Source: JBBRHQ01 sp963840235 (GTDB taxonomy: Bacteria; Actinomycetota; Thermoleophilia; Solirubrobacterales; 70-9). Taken from it: a stretch of DNA of 64,000 nucleotides. The translations under genes and the position numbers were made by a program. The DNA is taken from NCBI GenBank assembly GCA_963840235.1, contig CAWIYC010000005.1, forward strand, positions 62,001 through 126,000, read 5' to 3'. How positions within the stretch are numbered: position 1 is the first letter of the stretch; every line of letters begins with the position of its first letter. Of this stretch, positions 7,986 to 16,700 are shown one piece after another. The notes beneath the pieces are model-generated. The model saw only the letters and a list, made by a program, of their open reading frames with translations, was not told the DNA's origin and searched no databases.

Positions 7986-8978
7986 TCAGTTGACGACGAC
8001 GAAGGCGAGGAAGGTGGCGTAGAGGGCGGCCCAGGCGGCGATCGCCGGGGCATTGAACTGGCCGCGAATGCGCAGGGCCCAGTAGGCGACAAGGCCGCCG
8101 GCGAGGCCGAGGACCATCGAGAGGACTGCGAAGCGGTCCAGCTCCCAGGTGGTGAAGAGCAGGCCGACGGCAATCGGGATGGTGGACTGGAAGACCATGG
8201 CGCCGGTGATGTTTCCCAGGGCGAGGGCATCCTTGCCCTGGCGGACCCAGAGGAAGCTGTTGGCCTTCTCCGGAAGCTCCGTCGCAAGGGGGGCGAGGAC
8301 GAGCGAGAGGATCAGCGGCTCGACCCCGAACTCGTCGGCGACGTTGAGCAACTCCTCGACGAACAGCTGGGCGCCGCCGACCATCGCCCCGAGCCCGATC
8401 AGGAGCTGGATCACGATCAGCGACATCGGCGGGCTGCGCCGATTCGAGGGATCCATCGTCAGCGGCCTCAGGGTGTCCTTGTCCTGGGCCTCTCCCCCCC
8501 TGGCCAGGGTCAGCCGCACGTAGACGGCATAGGCGCCGAGGAAGAGGATCGCGGCCGGGACTCGCACGGCCTCGGGAGCCCCCCAGCCGAGGGCGAGCCC
8601 GAGGGCGAAGAAGAGGCCGAAGAAGAGGAGGTCGCGCTCCAGTGTCTCGGCGTGGACCGAGAGGTGGCGCCGCTGCTCCCGGCGCCCGCGGTAGGCGAGG
8701 GCCGAGATCCCGACCAGGGCCATCGCGATCGTCGCCAGCAGGAACGGGGCCCCGACGATGGCGCCGACGGCGACGCCCTCGCTGCCCTTCTTGGCCCCGA
8801 TCACGGCGACAATCGGGATAAGGGTCTCGGGCATCGCCGTGCCGACCGCGGCGAGCAGGCTGCCGACGGCGCCCTCCCCGAGCGAGAGCCGGTGACCGAC
8901 CCACTCGACCGCGTTCGTGAACAGCTGGGCCCCGGCGAGGATGACGGCGAAGCTGAGGAGGAGAAAGACGATATCCAT
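7986..8978 (-). CDS. sodium/calcium exchanger family protein (CaCA, YrbG-like)
   Basis: Cation antiporter of 330 residues with about ten membrane helices in two inverted halves. The alpha repeats are clear: GTAMPETLIPIVAVI in the first half and LAPLATELPEKANSFLW in the second, each carrying the acidic residue that coordinates the cation. The halves are separated by a cytoplasmic loop (ARGGEAQDKDTLRP). Family members exchange Ca2+ for Na+ or H+; the ion cannot be told from sequence. It lies 18 bp downstream of a second antiporter of the CAX branch, in the same orientation, so the two are probably cotranscribed. A 46-bp 3' element follows its stop. Confidence 0.88.
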   Translation of the reverse strand: MDIVFLLLSFAVILAGAQLFTNAVEWVGHRLSLGEGAVGSLLAAVGTAMPETLIPIVAVIGAKKGSEGVAVGAIVGAPFLLATIAMALVGISALAYRGRREQRRHLSVHAETLERDLLFFGLFFALGLALGWGAPEAVRVPAAILFLGAYAVYVRLTLARGGEAQDKDTLRPLTMDPSNRRSPPMSLIVIQLLIGLGAMVGGAQLFVEELLNVADEFGVEPLILSLVLAPLATELPEKANSFLWVRQGKDALALGNITGAMVFQSTIPIAVGLLFTTWELDRFAVLSMVLGLAGGLVAYWALRIRGQFNAPAIAAWAALYATFLAFVVVN

Positions 8979-8996
8979 CCGAACCCCGACCGTGTC

Positions 8997-10136
8997 TCAG
9001 GCGAAAGCGAAGGTGAGGGCGAGCACGGCGTAGACCGCAAGCAGCTGCAGGCCCTCGAACCAGTTCGAGCGGCCGTCCTGGGTGACGTAGTTGGCGATCA
9101 GCACCGCCAGCAATACCGCGCCGAGCTCGAAGCCGTTGAAGACCAGCGCCATCGGGTGCGGGCCGAGAAAGAACGACGCGATCACCAGAACCGGGGCGAC
9201 GAACAGCGCCACCTGGGCGCTGGAGCCGATCGAGATGTTGACCGCCAAGTCCATCTTGTTCTTCCTCGCCACCAGCACCGCGACCCAGTGCTCGGCCGCG
9301 TTGCCGACGATCGCAACGACGATCGCGCCGATGAAGAACTCCGAGAGGCCGACCGACTCGGAGGCCTCGCGGATCGAGCCGACGAGGATCTCGGACATCA
9401 CTCCGACGAGGACGCCGGCGGCAGCCAGCATCACCACCGAGGTCCGCACCGACCACCCCCAGGTCTCCTCCTCCGGGTATTCGGGGTTGAAGAGGGAGCG
9501 GTGGGTCCTGAGCGAGAAGACGAGCCCGGCCAGGTAGGTGCCGATGAGGATGACCGCCACCGCCAGCGAGAGCTGCTCGACGGTGCCGCCGTAGTTGATT
9601 GCCTCCCTCGCCGGGTTGGGTAGACCCTGCCCTTCGACCAGCTCGAAAATCGCCGGCATCATCATCGCCGCCGCCGCCAGCAGCAGCATCGACGACTGCA
9701 CGCTGGCGCCCCGGGGTTCGAATTCCTGGTGGTCCCGCCCCAGGCCTCCAAGGAACATCGAGGCCCCCAGCACGAGCAGGATGTTGCCGATGATCGAGCC
9801 GATGATCGAGGCCTTGACGACCTCGTGCAGCCCGGCGCCGAGCGCGAACAGGGCAATGATCAGCTCCGGCGCGTTGCCGAAGGTGACGTTGAGCAGGCCG
9901 CCGATCCCGGGGCCCGAGCGCGCCGCCAGCTCCTCCGTCGCCCGCCCCATCAGCGCCGCCGTGGGGATGATCCCCAGAGCCGAGACGGCGAAGATCACCT
10001 CTGCAGAGGCCCCGGCGATCTCGAGCGCGACCGCAATCGGGATCAGTGGCACCAGCAGGTAGGGGATGCCCTGGGGGCTGAGGAAGAATCTGCGGTCGAG
10101 CCGGGGCGTGCGGCCCGCCGGTGGTGTCGCCTCCAT
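8997..10136 (-). CDS. CAX-type calcium/proton (cation) antiporter
   Basis: Membrane antiporter of 379 residues. Start taken at MEATPPAGRTPRL (10136) rather than the 20-residue upstream extension. The CAX alpha repeats are intact: LNVTFGNAPELIIALFAL in the first half and AIVVAIVGNAAEHWVAVLVA in the second, with GNAPE/GNAAE acidic residues expected to bind Ca2+. About eleven helices, with the charged segment HRSLFNPEYPEEETWGW between halves. In the family the exchange is Ca2+ efflux against H+. Two CaCA-superfamily genes in one operon is uncommon; they might work as a pair or have different ions. Confidence 0.9.
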   Translation of the reverse strand: MEATPPAGRTPRLDRRFFLSPQGIPYLLVPLIPIAVALEIAGASAEVIFAVSALGIIPTAALMGRATEELAARSGPGIGGLLNVTFGNAPELIIALFALGAGLHEVVKASIIGSIIGNILLVLGASMFLGGLGRDHQEFEPRGASVQSSMLLLAAAAMMMPAIFELVEGQGLPNPAREAINYGGTVEQLSLAVAVILIGTYLAGLVFSLRTHRSLFNPEYPEEETWGWSVRTSVVMLAAAGVLVGVMSEILVGSIREASESVGLSEFFIGAIVVAIVGNAAEHWVAVLVARKNKMDLAVNISIGSSAQVALFVAPVLVIASFFLGPHPMALVFNGFELGAVLLAVLIANYVTQDGRSNWFEGLQLLAVYAVLALTFAFA

Positions 10137-10147
10137 CCCGGCGAACC

Positions 10148-10780
10148 CTACGGGTTGCCCGCGACCGGTTGCGCCGGCCGCCGCATGAACCAGCACCCGA
10201 CCCCGAGCACTTCCTCCTCTGCGATCACCTCGAACCCGTGTCGCCGGTAGAGGCGGACGTTTACGTCCTTGTCGGTCTCGAGGAAGCCGACCTCGCCGGC
10301 GGCATCGAGTCGGCGGGTGTACTGCTCGAGGATCCGGGTCCCGATCCCCTGGCCCTGGAGCTCGGCGTCGACGGCCAGGGGCCCAAGGTGCGAATGCGGC
10401 TCCGAGATGTCCTGGGCGGCCCAGCTACCGGTCCATCCCATCACCCTGCCGGCGGTGTAGGGGCCGAGGGCGAGGACGTGGGGGAAGAAGCGGATCTTCT
10501 GGCCGGTGCCCGGCCGGCAGGTGCCGGGCGGGGCGATCCCGGTGACGCCGACGATGGCGCCCCCGCGGCGGGCGCACAGGGGGGTCTGCTCCGACATCAC
10601 CTTGAACAGGCCGGTGAAGATCCCGCGCAGGCCCTTGACCCGCTTCTGCGGATCGGGGCCGAACGCGGCGATGTGAATCGGGTTGTCCCGCATGCCCCGG
10701 GCCAGCACCCCGATCGCGTCCGGAAACTCGCCGGTCCGCAGCGGCGATACCTCCAGCGTCCCAGCACCCTCGGCCGTCAG
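10148..10780 (-). CDS. GNAT family N-acetyltransferase (start uncertain)
   Basis: Acetyltransferase-fold protein of about 210 residues. The fold begins at TLEVSPLRTGEFPDAIGVLA and includes HLGPLAVDAELQGQGIGTRI (motif A, Q-x-x-G-I/G) and FLETDKDVNVRLYRRHGFEV (motif B). No ATG, GTG or TTG lies in frame between the upstream stop region and the first strand; CTG at 10780 is the nearest plausible start. ATG 10693 would delete the first beta strand. It sits 34 bp after the lipoprotein stop and just before the CAX antiporter, on the same strand. Substrate unknown. Confidence 0.75.
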   Translation of the reverse strand: MTAEGAGTLEVSPLRTGEFPDAIGVLARGMRDNPIHIAAFGPDPQKRVKGLRGIFTGLFKVMSEQTPLCARRGGAIVGVTGIAPPGTCRPGTGQKIRFFPHVLALGPYTAGRVMGWTGSWAAQDISEPHSHLGPLAVDAELQGQGIGTRILEQYTRRLDAAGEVGFLETDKDVNVRLYRRHGFEVIAEEEVLGVGCWFMRRPAQPVAGNP

Positions 10781-10814
10781 GGCCCGGCCCCGGTGGCCGC
10801 GGCTCCGGCCGGCG

Positions 10815-11873
10815 CTACTGGGCGGCGCAGGCCTGGACCTCTGCCGCCGTGGTCGCGTTCTGGAGGCACTCGAGCATCGCCGAGTTGGCGCCGCCCGACG
10901 GAACCGCCGGGGTGCTCGAGCTGCCGCCGGCGCCGGCGCCACCGGTGCTGGCGCCGGGCACCGTCGCCCCGAGCCCGCCGAGGAACGGTGCCAGCTGCTT
11001 CAGCAGGTTGTCGAGCGGCTGCGCGTTGCTCGGCGCCGAGACCGTCTGCGGCTGGTTGACGTCGCTGAGGGTCAGATCGAAGGTGATCTTGACCTCGCTG
11101 CCGGAGGGCGGCGCCACGTCGAGGTTGAAGTCGAGCTTTCGCAGCAGATGGTCGTCAACGCCCGAGTAGACGTCGAAGCTGGCCTCCTTGATCGAGCTCG
11201 AGACCTTGTCGAGCTGCGGAATCGCCGCCTGAAGCTGCTGGAGCTGCGCCTGGGGGACGCCACTGGCGGCTCCCTGGTCGATCGCCGACTTGACCGCGTC
11301 GCTGAGCTTGGTCGGGTCGACGTTGCCGGAGACGTGGATCGTGTTCGCCCCGGCAACCTCGGTCTCGCCCTCGTTGGTGAGATCGCCGAGGGAGTCCTTG
11401 AAGCCCGGCAGGTTGCCCTGGCTCTGGTTCCCGCTCTTGGTGGACGACTGCTTCAGCGCCTTGGAAAGGGAGGCGTACTGCTGCGAGCTGAGCTCGTAGT
11501 CGGTGCCCTGGTAGTTGATGTAGGCGGCGTCGCCGGTGGCGATGGCGCCGGCCTCAAAGTCGAGGCTCTGCCCGCTGACATCGCCAGTCACCTTGGCGGT
11601 GATGTCCAACTTGGGGTCGCCGGAGCCGCTGCTGTCGAACGGCCCGGAGACGCCGATGTCGAAGTTCCCGCTCTGGTCCCCGCTCGCCTCGATCTTGAGC
11701 GAGGCGTCGATCTTGCCGCTGTCGATCGTGTTCTTGCCGGAGAAGGTCTGATCGAGCACCTTCTGCGGCGGGACGTCGCTGCTGCCGCTGTCGCTGCTTC
11801 CCCCGCAGGCGGCGAACGCGACCCCGAGCGCCATCGTTGCTGCGAGCAGGATGAAGATGCGAAGTCGGCTCAA
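10815..11873 (-). CDS. LppX/LprG-like secreted lipoprotein
   Basis: Exported lipoprotein of 352 residues from TTG 11873, with GGAGG 7 nt upstream. The signal peptide ends in a lipobox, VAFAACGGSS, so the mature N-terminus is a lipidated Cys. The following Ser/Gly linker leads into a beta-rich domain (KVLDQTFSGKNTIDSGKIDA onward) with repeated strand pairs, resembling LppX/LprG-type carriers that hold acyl or glycolipid cargo in Actinobacteria. The C-terminus has a Gly/Ser-rich segment and two Cys (MLECLQNATTAAEVQACAAQ) that could form a disulfide. Cargo unknown. The family call rests on fold-level resemblance. Confidence 0.75.
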   Translation of the reverse strand: MSRLRIFILLAATMALGVAFAACGGSSDSGSSDVPPQKVLDQTFSGKNTIDSGKIDASLKIEASGDQSGNFDIGVSGPFDSSGSGDPKLDITAKVTGDVSGQSLDFEAGAIATGDAAYINYQGTDYELSSQQYASLSKALKQSSTKSGNQSQGNLPGFKDSLGDLTNEGETEVAGANTIHVSGNVDPTKLSDAVKSAIDQGAASGVPQAQLQQLQAAIPQLDKVSSSIKEASFDVYSGVDDHLLRKLDFNLDVAPPSGSEVKITFDLTLSDVNQPQTVSAPSNAQPLDNLLKQLAPFLGGLGATVPGASTGGAGAGGSSSTPAVPSGGANSAMLECLQNATTAAEVQACAAQ

Positions 11874-11960
11874 GGGGTGTCCTCCGGGGGGATCGTGTTG
11901 GCGGTGCCTGCGGGGCCGCGGCGCGGTCGCGGGCACCAGAGTAGCGCTAGGCTCGCTGCG

Positions 11961-13166
11961 GTGCACCCGCCCCGGACGATCCTCTACACGGGCAAGGGAG
12001 GCGTAGGCAAGACCAGCGTCGCCGCCGCCACCGCCAGGCAATGCGCGCAGGCGGGGCTGCGCACGGTGGTGCTCTCGACCGACCCCGCTCACAGCCTCTC
12101 CGACTCGCTCGAGGTCGAGCTGGGCCCGCTGCCGACCGAGGCGGGCGACGGTCTCTGGGGCCAGGAGGTGCGGGCGCAGCTCGAGATGGAGGCCAACTGG
12201 GCCGCGGTCCAGGAGTGGATGGCGAAGCTTCTCGCCAGCCGCGGTGTCGAGCAGATCCGGGCCGAGGAGCTGACCGTGCCGCCGGGGATGGACGAGCTCT
12301 TCTCGCTGCTCCAGATCAAGCGCCACACCGAGAGCGGGCGCTTCGACGTGCTCATCGTCGACTGCGCCCCGACCGGGGAGACACTGCGGCTGCTCGGCTT
12401 CCCCGACATCGCCCAGTGGTGGATCGAGAAGGTCTTCCCCTGGGAGCGGCGGATGATCAGCGCCGCCCGGCCGCTGGCCCGTACCTTCGACGTGCCCCTG
12501 CCGGGGCCCGAGGTCTTCGACGAGGTCCAGCGGCTGACCCGCAATCTGATCGCGATGAACGCGATCCTCCGCGACCGCGGGCGCTGCTCGATCCGGCTGG
12601 TGATGAACCCCGACCGGATGGTGATCAAGGAGGCGCAGCGGACCTTCACCTACCTCAACCTCTATGGCTACCTGACCGACGCCGTGATCGTCAACCGGGT
12701 CTTTCCCGACGACGTCGAGGGCGGCTATTTCGGCTCCTGGCGCGAGCGCCAGCGCGGGCACCTCCTCTCCGTGCGGGAGGGCTTCTCCCCGGTGCCGGTG
12801 CTGGAGGCCCGCTACTTCGAGGAGGAGGTCATCGGCGCCGAGATGCTCGACCGTCTGGCAAGTGAGCTGTTCGGTGAGACCCGCCCCGAGGAGATCCTGC
12901 ACACGGAGCTGACGCGGGAGCTGACGATGGACGACGGCGTCGCCGTCCTGCGCCTGGCCGTCCCCTTCGCCGAGAAGTCCGACATCGACCTGAAGAAGGT
13001 CGGCGACGAGCTGATCGTCACCGTCGCCGGCGAGAAGCGGACTATCATCCTTCCCTCTGCGCTGTCCGACCAGCGGCCCTCCGGCGCAGCCTTCGAGAAC
13101 GGCACCCTGAAGGTCAGTTTCGAGGATGTCCGAAGCTCACGACGAGCCCAACCCGAGCGGGTCTGA
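11961..13166 (+). CDS. ArsA/Get3-type ATPase with C-terminal HSP20-like domain
   Basis: P-loop ATPase of 401 residues from GTG 11961. The deviant Walker A TGKGGVGKTS begins at residue 10, followed by VLSTDPAHSLSDSL (switch I) and VDCAPTGETLRLL (switch II). Residues about 320-395 form an alpha-crystallin/HSP20-like beta domain (VAVLRLAVPFAEKSDIDLKK ... GTLKVSFEDV). This ArsA-HSP20 arrangement is known in Actinobacteria and other phyla, whose ArsA proteins are usually unlinked to arsenic. No ars genes are nearby. It lacks the tandem duplication of canonical ArsA. The downstream gene starts inside its last 41 nt. Confidence 0.88.
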   Translation: MHPPRTILYTGKGGVGKTSVAAATARQCAQAGLRTVVLSTDPAHSLSDSLEVELGPLPTEAGDGLWGQEVRAQLEMEANWAAVQEWMAKLLASRGVEQIRAEELTVPPGMDELFSLLQIKRHTESGRFDVLIVDCAPTGETLRLLGFPDIAQWWIEKVFPWERRMISAARPLARTFDVPLPGPEVFDEVQRLTRNLIAMNAILRDRGRCSIRLVMNPDRMVIKEAQRTFTYLNLYGYLTDAVIVNRVFPDDVEGGYFGSWRERQRGHLLSVREGFSPVPVLEARYFEEEVIGAEMLDRLASELFGETRPEEILHTELTRELTMDDGVAVLRLAVPFAEKSDIDLKKVGDELIVTVAGEKRTIILPSALSDQRPSGAAFENGTLKVSFEDVRSSRRAQPERV

Positions 13167-13551
13167 CCCCGCAACCGGCCCCACGGCCCCCAGGCCCGGC
13201 CCCTCGGCCGGGGCCAACCGGTTCTGGGAGCAATACGGTGAGGCGAGGCGCCACGGGTCGCGCAATGGCGGCGACGGAGGCGAGGGTGGCAAGGGGCCGC
13301 GACAGGCAGCCGCCGGGGCCGCCGGCGAGGAGCACGTCTGCCTCGAGTGGTGCCCGATCTGCCGTGGGGCAGAGGTCGTGCGGGCGACCACCCCCCCGGA
13401 GTTGCGCGAGCAGCTCGAGGCGATCCAGCGCGACACGCTGGCGCTGGTCAAGGCGCTGATCGACGGTTATCTGGCGAAGCAGAGGGAGTCCGCTCCCGCC
13501 GCGGGGGCCCCGGGGCCCGGCCGCGGGGTCGAGGACATCCCGATCGAGTGA
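13126..13551 (+). CDS. conserved hypothetical protein with CxxxCxxC motif
   Basis: Protein of 141 residues overlapping the ArsA-HSP20 gene by 41 nt in another frame. The N-terminal half is low-complexity (Pro, Gly, Ala). The middle has HVCLEWCPICRGAEV, a cysteine cluster that could bind metal, and the C-terminal helix ELREQLEAIQRDTLALVKAL looks like a coiled coil. No signal peptide. Position directly after the ArsA-like gene suggests joint expression. Function unknown. Confidence 0.6.
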   Translation: MSEAHDEPNPSGSDPATGPTAPRPGPSAGANRFWEQYGEARRHGSRNGGDGGEGGKGPRQAAAGAAGEEHVCLEWCPICRGAEVVRATTPPELREQLEAIQRDTLALVKALIDGYLAKQRESAPAAGAPGPGRGVEDIPIE

Positions 13552-13556
13552 GCTCA

Positions 13557-13680
13557 GCCGCAGTAGGCGTAGGCCCGGACGGTCGCGTTCTCGCGGGCGA
13601 AGTGGAAGAAGGCGGCGCTCCACGCCGATGAGCCCGGGAGGGTGAGGCCCTTGAGGTAGGTCCCACCCGCGTCTGGCCGC
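13557..13680 (-). pseudogene. possible 3' remnant of a secreted-protein gene
   Basis: On the minus strand the last 37 codons before a TGA at 13554-13556 read GGTYLKGLTLPGSSAWSAAF, then FHFARENATVRAYAYCG. This looks like natural protein sequence (aromatic, beta-strand-like, one terminal Cys), unlike the Arg/Pro-rich translation upstream of it, which is a shadow of the cyclase gene. There is no room for a complete gene between 13551 and the divergent start at 13724. A decayed gene end is the simplest reading; chance is possible. Confidence 0.3.
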
Positions 13681-13723
13681 GATCGACCGGCAAGCGGACA
13701 CCGCTGGCGTAACCTCCGCGCAG

Positions 13724-16700
13724 ATGGCAGCAACCCCCTGCCCAAGTTGCGGGACGGAGAACCCCGAGCGCGCGCGGTTCTGCATGTCATGCGGCGCCGG
13801 GCTCGAGCGAAGCTGCCCCAACTGCCAGGCCGAGGTTCCGGCCGGAGCGAAGTTCTGCATCGAGTGCGGCGCCCGGATCGACGGCGGCGCCGCATCACCC
13901 GGTGGGAGCGCCGGGACGGAGCGGCCGGCCGCTGCCCCGCCCGCGGGGGCCGGCCCGGCCGAGCCTCCACCGGAGGAGCGCCGCCAGGTCTCGGTGCTGT
14001 TCGCCGACCTCTCCGGCTACACCGCGGTGGCCGAGCGGATGGATCCCGAGGCCGTGAAGTCGATGCTCGACCGCTCGCTGCAGCGGCTCGGCGAGCAGGT
14101 CGAGCGCTTCGGCGGCTCGATCGACAAGTTCATAGGGGACAACGTGATGGCTGTCTTCGGCGCCCCGGTCGCGCACGAGGACGACCCCGAGCGCGCCGTC
14201 CGCGCCGGGCTCGCGATGCAGGCCGAGATGGAGCGGCTCAACGAGCAGCTCCCGGCCGACGTCGCCTTCCTGCTGCGGGTCGGGATCAACACCGGCGAAG
14301 TCCTCGCCGGGCGCATGGGCGAGGGCTACACGGTGATCGGTGACACCGTCAACGTCGCCGCCAGGCTCCAGGCCGCCGGCCGGCCGGGCACCGTCACCGT
14401 CGGCGAGACCACCTACCGGGCCAGCCGGGGGTCGGTCGCCTACGACGAGCTGGAGCCGCTGGCGCTCAAGGGCAAGGCCGAGCCGGTCCCGGCCTGGGAG
14501 GCGCGGGCGGTGCTGGCCGAGCGAGAGACCCAGAGGGCGGCGCCGCGCACCTCGACGCCGCTGATCGGCCGCAGCGACGAGCTGAGGATGCTGCTGTCGC
14601 TGGCGGAGCAGCTCGAGCGCGAGGGCCGGCCGCACCTGGTCACCCTGATCGGCCAGGCCGGGGTCGGCAAGTCACGGCTCCTGCGCGAGCTGACCGAGCG
14701 GGCTGCCGAACTCGACCCTGCTCCGGCTGTGGAGGTCGGCCAGTGCCCACCCTTCGGCACCGGGATCTCCTACTGGGCGCTGGCGGAGGTGCTGCGGGCG
14801 CAGTTCGGGATCGCCGCTGACGAGCCGGCCAGCTCCGCCTGGGAGAAGCTCAGCGGCGGCGTGCGGGCGCTCCTCGGAGAAGAGGTCGACGCCGAGGAGG
14901 CCGAGCGGATCACCGCCCCGATCGGCGTCGTCCTCGGGCTGGAGACGGCCGAGGCGCCCGGCGGCGAGGCCGAGGACCCGCAGCGGATGCGCGAGACGCT
15001 CTTCTCCTCGATCCGGACCCTGACCGAGCGCATGTGCGCGCGGCAGCCTCTGCTGCTGGCGATCGAGGACATCCACTGGGCCGACGAGGGGATGCTCGAC
15101 CTGATCGAGCACCTCGCCCGCTGGGTGCGGGGGCCGCTGATGATCGTCTGCCTCGCCCGCGACGAGCTCCTCGACCGCCGGCCCGAGTGGGGAGGCGGCA
15201 GGCGCAACGCGACCTCGATCGCCCTCGAGCCCCTCACCGGAAGCGAGACCGAGCGGCTGGTGGACTCGCTCTACGGCGGTAACGGGAGCGACTCGGGCCT
15301 GGTCGCCAGGGTCGCGCAGCGCGCCGGCGGCAACCCGCTGTTCGCGGAGGAGATGGTCAACCGGCTCCAGGAGCCCGACGCCGACCCCGAGGCGCTCCCG
15401 GACACCGTGCACTCCGTCCTCGCCGCCCGGCTCGACTCGCTGCCTCCGTTCGAACGCCGGCTGCTTCAGTACGCCTCCGTCATCGGCCAGAACTTCTGGG
15501 AGGGGGTCCTGCTGCGCGCCTCGGGGGCCGAGGATCGCGAGGTCTCCTCGGCGCTCGCCTCGCTCGAGCAGAAGGAACTGGTCATCGGGGGGCTGACCAG
15601 CCGGCTCGTCGGCGAGCGCGAGTACGCCTTCAAGCACGCGCTGATCCGCGACGTCGCCTACGGGATGCTGCCGAAGGCGAGCCGCTGCCGACAGCACTTC
15701 GCCGTCGGCGAGCTGATCTCCGAGCGCGCCGAGGAGACCGGGGAGGGCGCGGTGGCGCTGGTGGCCGAGCACTACGGGCGCGCGGCAAACCTGGGTGCGG
15801 AGTCCGGGATCGACGCCGAGGAGATGCGCCGGATCAGCGAGCCGGCGCTTCAGTTCGCCGAGGCCGCGGGGGACGCCGCCGCGGCGCTTTACTCCAACCG
15901 CGAGGCGCTCGGGCACTACCGGGCCGCACGCAGCCTCGAGGGCGTGATCGACGAGGACGCCTCGGCCCGGATCGGCGAGAAGACCGGCGACGTCGCCCTG
16001 CGGCTCGGCCGCGTCGACGAGGCGATCTCGGTCTGGGCGGAGTGCCTTGCCTACCACCGCCGCCAGGAGGACCTGGCGCGGGTCGGGGACCTGCACTGCA
16101 AGATCGGCGCCGCCCACTGGGACAAGGGGGAGCGCGAGGCCTCGATCGAGCACTACCAGCGCGGCATAGACCTGCTCAAGGACGGCCCGCCGTGCATCGA
16201 GCTGGTGCGGCTCTACGAGGAGGCCGCCTCCCTCTACATGCACACCGGCGACAACATGCTCGCGATCTACGCCTCGGAGAAGGCGCTGCGGCTGGCCGAG
16301 CGGCTGGGCGAGGCGGCCGCGGCGAGCCGTGCCCACGGCATCTTCGGACGGGTCTTCGGGCGCATCGGCGACTTCGAGAAGGCGCGTGAGAACCTCGAGC
16401 GCTCGGTCGAGCTGGCCCGCGACTCCGACAAGCGCGAGGCGGTAAGGGCCCTGCTCACCCTGGGCTACCACCTCGAGGTCTCCGAGGCCGACTACGCAGG
16501 CGCCGGCGGCGCCTATTCCGAGGCGCTCGACCTCGCGGTCGAGGCCGGCGACGTGCCCTCGCAGGTCGAGGTCCACGCGGCGCTGGCGCAGCTCGCCCTC
16601 TACGCGGCCGACTGGGTCGCGGTCGAGCGCGAGACCGAGGCCAGCGCCGGCCTGGCGGAGCGCGAGGGGCTGACCGGCAAGCTCTGCTTCCCCTACGTCA

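Noticed and set aside
7974..9623. A 549-residue plus-strand frame opposite the antiporters
   Set aside because: It is Glu/Asp/Arg low-complexity antisense to two well-conserved membrane proteins.
10815..12902. A 695-residue minus-strand frame joining the lipoprotein to sequence opposite the ArsA gene
   Set aside because: Only the part from TTG 11873, with signal peptide and ribosome-binding site, is protein-like; the upstream part is a shadow of the ArsA gene.
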